64,000 nt of DNA from Dromiciops gliroides (taxonomy: Eukaryota; Chordata; Mammalia; Microbiotheria; Microbiotheriidae), in assembly GCF_019393635.1 (NCBI RefSeq), contig NC_057862.1, positions 95,231,159 through 95,295,158 of the forward strand, written 5' to 3'. A program made the translations under genes and the position numbers. Positions 14,784-26,000 of this stretch are shown in pieces (within the stretch, counting starts at the first letter, position 1; each line of letters starts with the position of its first letter). The notes under the pieces were generated by a model that was not told where the DNA came from, made no database searches, and saw only the letters and a list, made by a program, of their open reading frames with translations.

Positions 14784-15381
14784 TGTAAAGAATTAATTGT
14801 TATTTGAGGTTTTTATGACCCCATCTTTTGGCTAGAATTAAAAAAACCACTGTGTGAGCACTGGCCTGGGACTCAGGTGCTGCACCTCCACAATGGCAAG
14901 GTGTTCCATCCATTGGTTGTAGCTGTCACCGTGGCACTGGCACCTCACATCATCACTACTAGTTGACACCTACATGGGTCTGGCAAAATTATAATGACTG
15001 GAAGCCCGATTAGGGCAGTCATGTGACTGTCAGTCAGGGCTGCCAACCAATTGACTTGGGGCTGTGTGTCTGGTCAGCCCGGGGTCTGCTGGGAAGGAGA
15101 AGGGAGGAATTTTGCCATTCTAGCTTAAAGCTGGAAAGCGACAGGATGCAGCCTTGTGTTCTCAGTTGATCCCTGGGCAGTGGTGTTATTCAGGTTGTAT
15201 CGTTTCCCTTTCCCCATTTTTTCTTTTTCCTTAATTCTACTGATCTTGCTTGTGTTTTTAAGATAATTCTTGTTAATAAACCCTGTTTTGTTTTTGAGGA
15301 AGGCCCTTGGTCTCCTTCTTTGCCCCAATATTATGACAAGCCACCTAGCTAACACTCTCCAATTAAAAGTTGGCCCCTACA
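14784..15381 (+). mobile_element. Solo LTR fossil of an endogenous retrovirus
   Basis: A 598-base unit begins TGTA and ends TACA, the inverted ends expected of an LTR. It carries an AATAAA in its 3' third (GTTAATAAACCCTG) followed by about 110 bases that would be the end of R and U5. No internal viral sequence is attached on either side, so it is best read as a solo LTR. The flanking four bases (GTAT, ATAT) are similar but not an exact duplication, consistent with age. Family unresolved; ERV1-like is a guess. Confidence 0.6.
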
Positions 15382-15413
15382 ATATGAACTGATGTGTGAT
15401 TGGGATACTAAGT

Positions 15414-15498
15414 AAGGTGAAAATATAGTCCCTGCTACATGGGGTTTTTCCCATTAGAATGTGAGCTTCTTTGAAGGCAGGGACTATATTTTCACCTT
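15414..15498. repeat. Perfect 22-base inverted repeat, 41-base loop
   Basis: The arms 15414-15435 (beginning AAGGTGAAAATATAG) and 15477-15498 are exact reverse complements. The right arm belongs to an ancient repeat phrase (GCAGGGACTATATTTTC); the left arm is an inverted copy of it. Confidence 0.95.
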
Positions 15499-15534
15499 TC
15501 TTTGTATCCCCATTACATATCACAGTTCCTTCAT

Positions 15535-15600
15535 ATATAATATATACATATCATATATGTGTGTAAATATATATATGTGTGTGTGTGTGTATGTGTGTTA
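15535..15600. repeat. (TA)n/(TG)n microsatellite
   Basis: Alternating TATATA and GTGTGT units. Confidence 0.9.
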
Positions 15601-16244
15601 AATGGAATATTATCTTAGAAGTTGTTTGCAGGTGTGAGGAACTGGGAAAAGCTTCTCTTAGGAAATGGGCTTTGACTTGTCTTAAAAGAAACTAGGAAAG
15701 CTAGAGGTCAGAGGTGAAGAGAGCAAACATTCCAGGCATGGAGGCCAGCCATAACTCAGAAAAAGTGAAATAAAATCATGTAAAACATTTTTTCTTCATG
15801 TATTGATGAAAGGCCTTTGTGAACCACAAAATACAATAATTGGTTTAATTGACTCACTAATTAATTATTGAAAGGATAAAACCTGAAATATTCTATCAAT
15901 AAAATGTTTGCATTGGCATTATTTGGACATTGTTCAACTCTTGATATCTGAAACCTAATGGTTTATGTGAAAGCAAGAAGTACAAGCAAAGGATAGGTAT
16001 GTGCATTAGTAAGTGTGTCTATGTGCACGTATGTGTGTAGAATTTAACCTATCATCCATATATTTCAAAATAGCAGTCCCTTACATCATCCACTGGAATA
16101 AGCATTAAATATATCCTTATTAACTTCTCATTTCCTCCAACTACTCATAAATCTCTAAGTAACCCTTACTTCCTCATCAATGTCACTCCTGTAGATAATC
16201 TGCCTATTCTTTTTCCTTTAGTTTCCACTGAACTCAAACTAAAT

Positions 16245-16421
16245 TTTTCTTGACCCTTTTTTTTAAATCTTTTTTTTTTTTTTTGGTGAGGCAATTGGGG
16301 TTAAGTGACTTGCCCAGCGTCACACAGCTAGTAAGCATCAAGTGTCTGAGGCTGGATTTGAACTCAGGTCCTCCTGAATCCAGGGCCAGTGCTTTATCCA
16401 CTGCACCACCTAGCTGTCCCC
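16245..16421 (-). mobile_element. WSINE1-like SINE
   Basis: Antisense copy with a T-rich tail. Flanks CTTGACCCTTTTTTTT and CTTGACCGTTTTTTATC form an imperfect target-site duplication. The open frames on both strands here are translations of the SINE. Confidence 0.92.
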
Positions 16422-16916
16422 TTGACCGTTTTTTATCTTCTCCTACATCTCTTTCATTCTTATTTATCACATTTCCCAAACCATTATGTAGTTTCATATC
16501 TGTCATGTTTTCAACTCTTTAAATTCCATGTCCTCCAAATGTCAGATTGACTGGTGAAAAGATGGTGAAATTAGCAAAAACACAGAGAAAAAAATGCTTA
16601 TCTCTCATTTCACTTAAAAACATAAAATAGAAAGTATAGGAATTATACCGGTTTTGTATTCAATCTGGACACGGCAGTAAAAAATAAATAGCATTACCTA
16701 AATGAATAATGACTACCAACCCATGATGATAAATGATGATTTGCAGAATCACTATCTTAGTGAATTGCCAGGAGATAATTTGTGAAATTGAATAAATGTT
16801 CAGGTATAGTTTTAAAACAAATCTCTAATTTAAAATGTTTCCCCACTAAAAATTGCATTGAAAATAAGGTAGATAGTAATGATGAATGAATACAATGAAC
16901 AGCTTTACTTTTGCCT

Positions 16917-16922
16917 TTTATT
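16917..16922 (-). terminator. PNLIP: PNLIP polyadenylation signal AATAAA
   Basis: A canonical AATAAA on the minus strand lies 36 bases after the PNLIP stop codon. PNLIP mRNAs are known for a very short 3' UTR, so this fits. Confidence 0.8.
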
Positions 16923-16957
16923 ATCACAGGAAATAATGATTTCACTTTAACATGCTT

Positions 16958-17021
16958 TTAGCAAGCATTGAGAGTTTGCAGAACTTCTTCTCTTACAGTT
17001 TCTTTGCTACAGAAGTTGTAC
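16958..17021 (-). CDS. PNLIP: PNLIP coding exon 12 (C-terminus)
   Basis: The exon completes the protein with [20 protein letters not shown] followed by TAA at 16960-16958. This matches the family ending [18 protein letters not shown]. The acceptor is CCACAG. Confidence 0.95.
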
Positions 17022-20000
17022 CTGTGGGGAAAAAAATGGACTATTAACTATAATTATCTTATTACCTTTATACATATACATATATTTAGAGCTATTTCAC
17101 AGCATTTTATCTCTCATAAGCATTTATATTTTTACTTTAGTAATTCGAGGAAGTTATATTTCCTTTAACAGACTGTAAGCCCCTTTATCATAGGAATTAA
17201 AGCTGGAAGAGCCAGTAGGATATAAGCCAAGTTGAAGGCAGAGATTATACCTGGGACAGTGCCTTGTACCTAGTAAGTATTTAATAAATTCTTACTTGAT
17301 TGTATTTACTCTATTCTAACCTTCTCAGTTTACTACTACTACTACCACCACCACCACCATCATCACCACCCCTAACCCTAACCCTACCCCTACTCCTACT
17401 CCTATTACAACTATATAACATTTATGTAGCATTTATTATGTTCCAGGCAGTATGCTAAGCACTTAAAAAGTATTTGATCCTCACAACAACCTTGGGTGGT
17501 AGGTTACTGTTTATTATCCTCACTGTGCAGATGAGAAGGTTAAGTGAGTTGGCTAGTCACACAGCTACTAAGTATATGAGGCCAGATTTGAGCTCATGTC
17601 TTCCTGACTCCAGGCATGATGCTCTATCTACTGTGTCATCTCATGAGTAACATAAAGCCAAGAAATTCAGTAACTCCTTTAAGGTCATACATGGAGCAAA
17701 GATTTTGAATCCTTCAAAGAACTTAATTGAGAGACTTGATTATAGTAGGTACTCAATAAATGTTTTTTAAACAGTGTCTCAAAGTATAAATATAGATGAT
17801 TTGTTTTGCTAAGATTGCAAACTTCCTTTATGCTCAATTTGAGAAGAAAATAAAATGAAAAAAGAAGAGGGGTTCCTCATTCAAAGTCATTGTTGCAAGA
17901 AGGGGGAGAGGGTATTAGATTTTTCACAAGAGCTGATTTTTATGCTTTGTCTCCAATGTGTACAAGTAAGGACCTTCTGAGTAACTTCACCAAGTACAAG
18001 GGTCACAGGACTGGGAATGGACTTTGTCTATGTATTTTAAAATATTACCAACCCTTTAATATGATATTTCAGAAACTAATTTGACCACAGCACCAATAGG
18101 CTTTAAAGATATCGACAGAACTCATAATCAATCAATCAAAAATCATGCATCTACTTAGCACCTACTGCATTCCAGGCATTATGCTAGGTGCTGATCAAGG
18201 AAATCTAGGGGCATGGAAAGCCACCAGAATAAAGGAATATCAAGGTACTTTTAAAGAAAAGTGGAAACAAACTTACTTTTGCATGGATAAATGCTATAGG
18301 TAATATATAATTTTATAGTTAATATTCTAGAGAAGAAAATATTGCTAATCTCACAATGTTCCCATAGAACCATTATGCATATTGGGTGCTGAACACCAGG
18401 GATCTGTGGAACACCTTTTAGGAAACTTATTTTAGCACAATACTACATATTTCCTGAAGCTCCTGCTCTGTTAGGAGGACAGTTAGCATGTTCAATTCAA
18501 TTTAACAATTAAATCAGCATTTTAAAAACACCCACAATGTACTGTATGTGAAGCCAATGGCTAAATGCTGGGGATACAAAGATTAGAAAAAAATTTTCAA
18601 GAAACTTTTTTTCATCCTTGTATTCATTCCCTTCTAGTACTTTATCCAGCGTTTCATGGGCACTCAGTAAATATTTGCTAACCGTTAAATAAATATATGA
18701 CACAATATAAGAAATCAGCTCAGAGTAAAATATTACTTTCCTCCTGTTGCTTTTTATGTTTAGCTTTTCTTATAATTTAGCTCAATAGTAGTACTTGAAC
18801 TATACTAGACATTTCCTAAAACACATGGAATAGGATTATACTGGCCCAGAAAGTATGAAGAAATTGTTACATGATCATTGAATTATTTTCCTTATTAATA
18901 ACCAGTTAAATATCACACAAAATTAATTCAATCATGGTCATTTTGCAATAAGAATGTTAATGAATTACAACCGAACTATAAAATAACATGGTACAATTGT
19001 ACTATAATATTATTGAGTCCAAAGTCCACTTAATGGTATTCACATTGTTCTATGGAACTAACTGCCCTCAGTGATTTTGTTCCCCTTAAATTTGTTTTCT
19101 TAGAACCAATTAACTGCTTACTACTTGTATGATATTTGGGAAGTTCTTCTCTCTGAGCCTCAGCTTTCTCATCTGTACAATGAGAGATGTGGATTACATG
19201 ATTTCTAAGATCCTACCTCTGTCTCTGTCTCTGAATTCTGTGATTCTTTACTCCATTGAATTACATTACATAGAGATATAGTTGAATCATGGGAATTAAA
19301 CTATAGTAGAATCTCAGGATCCAACTCTGACCTTTCCATGGATTTTGATCGGATGATACAATGCCAAACGATACATCTTTGAAAGTTCAATTTTCCTAAA
19401 ATAAACTATCATTTCATGAAATATTTTACATATGAGCTAAAGATGATATGGGAAGGCTACTGAAACAAGTCTATCCCAAAGTAGATTTTCTGGCTGAGCA
19501 TATTACAAATATACCTCTCCACTACTTCATGTGTCTCTTGGTTCACAATAAAAGTACTTACGTTTCTCCGTCTGAAGTTTCTACGGTGATCATTGATGCT
19601 CCTAACCTGGGCCGAGTTAGATTAATCACATTGTTGTCCCAAAGAAATTTAACTCTCTCAAGTGTTCCAACATTGAAATCTGAATCAAACTCATTAGAAT
19701 GAGTAGAACCTGGTTTCAGAGAACCCCTTGGAATAGAAGCATAGGACAATTTTAAATATAGGAATATATTTGCATTTGTAACATATATTAGTCTATACAT
19801 GCATGACACATATTTTGCTAATTAAATTGTGTTTCCAGTGTATCAAACAAAGGTAAAAAGGTGCACAAGCATAGTTGTAATTTAGTGCCCCAATTGCCTC
19901 ATAGTATTTTAACATGTTTTATCACAACTTTCTCCTACAAGCAGAAAGCGAGGGAATAGAATAATTTTTACAGCCAGTATTTCTGAAAAAGGCCTAATTT

Positions 20001-23000
20001 CTAAGATATAGCAGGAATTAAACCAAATTTATAAGCATTCAAGTCATTCAGCAATTGAGAAATGGTCAACGGATATGAACAGACAGTTTTCTGATGAAGA
20101 AATTAAAGCTATCTATTGCAATATGAAAAAAATGTTCTAAATCATTATTTCTTAGAGAAATGCATATTAAAACAACTCTCAGGTACCATCTCATACCTAT
20201 CAGATTGGCTAATATGACAAAAAAGGAAAATAATGAATGATGGAGAAGCTGTGCGAAAATTGGAACACATGCATTTTTGGTGGAGTTGTGAACTGATCCA
20301 ACCATTCAGGAGAGCAATTTGGAACTATCCCCCAAAGGGCTATGGAGCTTGCATACACTTTGATCCAGTAATACCACTACTAGGTCTGTATCCCGAAGAG
20401 ATCATAAAAAAGGGAAAAGGACCCACATGTACAAAAATATTTATAGTAGTTCTTTTTGTGGTGGCAAAGAATTGGAAATTGTGGGGATGCCCATCAGTTG
20501 AAGAATGGCTGAACAAATTGTGGTATATGAATATAATGGAATACCATTGTGCTATAAGAAATGATGGTCAGGCATTTTTCAGAAAAAACCTGGAGACTTA
20601 AGTGGACTGATGCCGAGTGAAGTGAGCAGAACCAGGAGAACATTGTACACAATAACAGTAACTTTTCCGATGACCAACTGTGACAGACTTCACTTTTCTC
20701 AGCAACACAATGTTCCAAGACAATTCCAAAGTACTCATGATGGAAAATGGTCTCCACATCCAGAAAAAAGAATTGTGGAATCTGGATGCAGAATGAACCA
20801 TCGTGTTTCTACATTTTTTTCTTGTTTGAGGTTTTTTCCTTTTGTTCCGATTCTTCTTTTACAATGTGACTAATGCAGAAATATGTTTAATGTGATTGTG
20901 CATGTATAACCTATATCAAATCACTTTCTGTTTTGAGGAGGGAAAGGAGGGAGGGAGAAAAATTTGGAACTCAAAATCTTATAAAAACAAATGTTGATTA
21001 CATGTAACTGGAAAATAATAAAATAATTTTATGCTAAAAAAATCTTTCTCCTACAATTCAATAAGTTATGACCTCATTAGATCTCAAACCCCCATGTTTT
21101 CTGTTGGCAGCACAATTGTTTACTTATTTTAAATTAAACCTGACAACAAAACCAAAATAAAATCCTTTCATGAAATGACATTAAATGATTTTCCCAGTAA
21201 ATAGCAACGCACCAAATTAATAATTCTGAAATTGATTTCAGTGTGAAAAATTCAAAAGGAAGTCTTGTGATTAACTTCATAAAATGTTTATACTAATAGC
21301 AAGTCAATTTTCATAGCAATGAAAATATTGCTATAATGAATGTATGGGCCACCTGGATTTGATGAACCTGTCTCATTGTCCAAAAGGATTTTTTGAAACC
21401 CTGCATTAATAGGAGCAAAATGTCCTCCAACTGGACTTCAAACTGAACCCAGATAGTTAGCAGATATGTACCTATCTACTGACTTATTTCCCCAGGATTG
21501 TGTCCCAATCTTGGAAAACCATCTGGGCATCTTCATCCTTGCCAAATCCCATTTTGGGGGGGGGGGAATCGTAGTGTTTTCCGTTGTCGAACTATCAAAC
21601 TGATGGGTATTTCCTACATTCTTGTTATAACTGAAATTGTTAAAATTATTTGCATTACATCCATCCTTGTCATAGTATTTCCTTTTAGGTTGATTTGTAT
21701 TATGCTAATGAAACTGACAAAACCCTGTAACCAGTGAACAAAGAAACATATACCCTCAGAAAGAGGGAGTCTTCGAGCTCCTTCTTTGGAAGGGTTCTTT
21801 GCTTGATTCATGCCTGCTTGTTCTTGGGACAAATAAATTGGTACTATGTTTTTTCCTAGCGGTTCTCTGATCTGTTTTTTCCCCTAGGAAGACAGGTATG
21901 GAAACAAAATTTGACAATATAAATTATAATAATTTCAACATTTAAGATATATGGTAATATTGAACTCACTTGAAAATATCATATTGCTTGCTATTTCCAT
22001 TACTTCCAAACAAAGAAACTACTACTCTTCCAGAAACCTTGGTTCCAGACAATGTGACAGTTACCTTATACCTCCAGCCTATAGAGAAATGTAGAAATAG
22101 AAATTTGAAGAAATAATTATATTAAATGCATGACTATATAAATAGAAAGAGAGATTTTAATAAAAATATAAATTTAGATGTCATTAATTTATAATATATG
22201 ATAACTTAATTATAATATAGTCCTTATCGGGTACAAAGTTTTAAGTAATTATTTGCAAATATTTACTTCTTACAAATAAAATGAATTCAAACTTTTCTAA
22301 GTGATCTAGACATTGCCTATTTCTTCATAATGTTTTTAACTTCTGTGTAGCAATCCTTTTCTGTTAAGGAATTTTTTTTTTGGTCTATAATATAATGAGG
22401 GCCTAATTTTTTATATTAACTTACCCAATTGTTATGAAACCATACAATATTAAAGGTAGAAGAAACCTTAGTGAACTTCTGGTCTAGCCCAGCCATTTTT
22501 TTTCTGGGGCAATGAGGGTTAAGTGACTTGCCCAGGGTCACACAGCTAGTAAGTGTCACATGTCTGTGGTTGGATTTGAACTCAGGTCCTCCTGAATCCG
22601 GGGCCAGTGCTTAATCCACTGTGCCGCCTAGCTGCCCCCAGCCTAGTCATTTTTATAGATGAGCACCTTAAAATGTTATGCAAATGTGAGCTACCATAAC
22701 AAAACCATAGCTTAGATAACAACAGCAACAATAATAACTCATATTTCCATAGCTCTTAAAAGTTTGTGAAATTCTTTACATATTTGACCTCATTTTACAC
22801 TCAAATTAACCCTGTAAGGTAAGTGCTATTATTGTCTCCATTTTACAGAAGAAGAAAATGATACTTCGAGAGGTTAGATGACTTGTCCAGGTTGCATACC
22901 TAGGTAGTGTCAGAGACAGGCTATGAACACAGGTCTTCTGATCCCAACTTCAGCACTAGATCTACTATGGTCTTGCCCAAAATCACACAGTAAATTGATG

Positions 23001-26000
23001 GAAAAAAAAAACAGCCAAAGACCTGAATTCTGCTATCTCTTTGTCCAACATTTTTTCCATGCTGCTGCTCCTTACATTTTATTTATTTCTACTTATTTAT
23101 GACTTAACTTGGGATTTCTACATTCTTAAAATGGAATTTCTTTTAAAATGGTCTATAATGGTTATTTTTCATTAAATTAATCTGTCCCCTGATTGAATAT
23201 TTTTTCAAAATTTGTGAATTTTAAATCAAAAATGATATTTTTATGGTTATTTCTCCAACTTAAAACTCACTATCATGATCCTTGAAAACCTCTTGGTTCT
23301 ATATCCTTTCCTCCCTTCTTTCATTTCTTGGCCATAGCACACAGCAGTGATGTTACATTCCATTATATGAAGCTCTTCTCAGATCCTTTATCTACTTTCA
23401 AGTATGAATAAGTTGTAATTACACCTTATAGAGTTTGTCTTTCAGCAGATATTGGATAAGCAGCATAAAACTCTAACTGTCCAGACTGTTATTTTTAACA
23501 TCCACAAAAGAAAACATACCTTTATGTTTAAGGACCTGGAGGGCATGTACCAATGCCACAACTATAGAATATGGGAGATTTATTTTGTGAAACCTCTGAA
23601 TATTTTGAAACCAATTTCAAGAAACATCTGAAACCAGAGGTCAATTTCTATATCCAACACATTTAATAGTGAAAACATGCTGTGGGGTTATCCAGATTTC
23701 TCAGGTCAGGGAAAATCTACTACCTCCCCTAAATGGGCCATTGCTATCCAGTAGTCCTCTCCTAAATGTAGTTATTCCATCCCTTTTCCTGTAGATACTA
23801 GAGGAAAACTTTTCAACAGCTAATAACAATTTCACAGCACTTTGAAAATGAGGGAAGTCAAATGGAAACTTACGAGCAAAATCACTGCTGTCCCCAGTGT
23901 TGAGATAAAAAACCTGTCCCACTGCCTTTGTTTTACCAGCAAATCTGTCAGCATAGTGGCCCATCTGTGGACATCCTTCAGATGGACAAGGGAAGCACTT
24001 GTTCTGATGAAAATAAATAAATGGTTAATGAGAACATGTTATATTTCCAGCTTTCGCCTCCCTACCCTCAACCCATCCATTCAAATATCTAAATTCAAAT
24101 ATCTAAAGAGCAAATACAATTCTGGCATTTTTATGATATTTGGGAAAAATAATCTTATATCTAAAAATATATGGAGGACTTATCCTATCCTCCAGACTCT
24201 CTGTATAATAAAATGAATGTTTATTGACCTGGTAGCTTAAATTGAATGATGAAGGCAGTTTTCAATAAAACTTGAAATAATGGGTGTTAGCATAACCTAA
24301 CAAAGGAATATGGAATTATGACTTTTCCTTCACCCACCCAATAATCATAGATAGCATTTATATGGTACATAAACTTTGCAAAGCACTTTATGCGTGTCTT
24401 TTCCTTTGGTCCTCACAACACAACATGTATAGTAGGTGCTATTCCTATGTCCATTTTACAGATAAGGAAACTAAAACTGAGAGAGATTAAATTAGTTCCC
24501 TAGAGTCACATCACTAGTAGCTTTCTGAGGTGGAATTGGAATTCAGGTGTTTCTAACACCGAGTCCAGTGCTTTATCTACTATGACATACCTACCAATTA
24601 GAAGTTGAGCTTTTTTTACATGTTAAGTGACATTTGTCATTAATTATTGCTGGATTGAACATTTGTATGAACTAAGGAAAGATTAATTTTTTAAAATGGG
24701 GGAACCTAATCAACATTTGGGATTCAAGATCACAACACAATAATGCTGTACTAGATCCCTGAGCAAACCTTTTTTTCCTTTATATGGAACCTAAAGCTCT
24801 GTTTACAGTATGCCACAACACTAGACAAAACTGTATCAGAATAATTAGATAATCCACATTTTTGGAGAACTTTGATTTTAATTATACTTTCCAACTTAGC
24901 AGCAGATGGACATTAACTCAAATCTCCATACTCTTTTTTTTCCCAAAAATGGCTTCCAAAGACAATTTCTAAAATGAACCTAAATTAAAAAAAAAACAAC
25001 CTTAAACCGTGCCTATAAGGGAAGGGTAATATAAAGAAATCATTAGGGTAATTTTAACCAAAATGAAAATTTCCACATTTGCCCTGAAAAATGTTAATGT
25101 CATCATGTGATTAAAATTGTGTTTATTTGAGTTAAAGAAGAAACATCATGAAGCCACATCAATTCAACATAGAAAACAACATAAGAAATCAATAAATGCT
25201 AGAGCTATAAGGGTCTTAGAGAAATTTGGTCCAGTTTCTTCATTTTTCAGGTAAAGAAATTGGAACCCTAGAAATGATGCTGTAGGTCACATAGTATAAT
25301 GAGAAGGACTTGAACCCAGTTCATCTCATTTCTAATTCAGTGCTCTTTCCACTACATTTTCATGTTAAGAGTTACTCTACAGGAATGTGGGGGATGGGAT
25401 ACTTGGGTATATTCCATCAACTGAGAAATGAGGGTGTTTATTCTGGAGGAGAAACAGGAGCCACTTGATTAGTTATCTCTAGAACTGTTAAGAAAAAAGG
25501 GATCAGATATGTTCTCTTAGATACCAATGGACAGAACCAGGAATTATGGGTGGAAGAGGAAAGAGACTTTATGTCAGAAGAAAAAAAAACACAATTAGAA
25601 CTACCCAAAAGTTCAATGGGCTGTTGATGAGTTTCCCTCAATGGAGGGCTATATTAGACCCTGGAGGGTCATTTATCAGGCATGTTGAAATAAGGATTGC
25701 TTTCTGGTATAGTTTATATTAAATGGATTCTAATGGTCCTTGTTCCCTCCAGGTCTTTGATTCTGTGTACAGAAATACTTTTTTTTTCCCCTCTGGATCT
25801 TGGCCTGTGATTTCATTTATAAGGAAGCTCATGTTAAGGAAACTCATACCTATTCAGATCAGCATCTTTCCAGAGCACTGAGAAGTTAAGATACTTGCCC
25901 AAGGTCAAGTTTCTGTATGTCAGAGGCAGGAATGGAATCTCAATTTTATGAACTTGAAACACAAGTTGTCTATACACCATGCTATGTTGACTCTGATGAT

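Noticed and set aside
16250-16522. Open frames on both strands around SINE copies (for example VRQLGLSDLPSVTQL and [17 protein letters not shown])
   Set aside because: The same peptides recur at almost every WSINE1-like copy in the window; they are translations of the SINE, not genes.
17369-17387. An ancient chromosome-fusion telomere site
   Set aside because: Only about three units are present and they grade into other microsatellite units at a SINE tail.
19941-21043. L1 ORF2 frame of 122 codons as a gene
   Set aside because: It is the C-terminal end of L1 ORF2 in a 5'-truncated insertion with target-site duplications.
21553-21566. Long G homopolymer as a functional element
   Set aside because: A single uninterrupted G run is more likely a slippage product or an assembly artefact.
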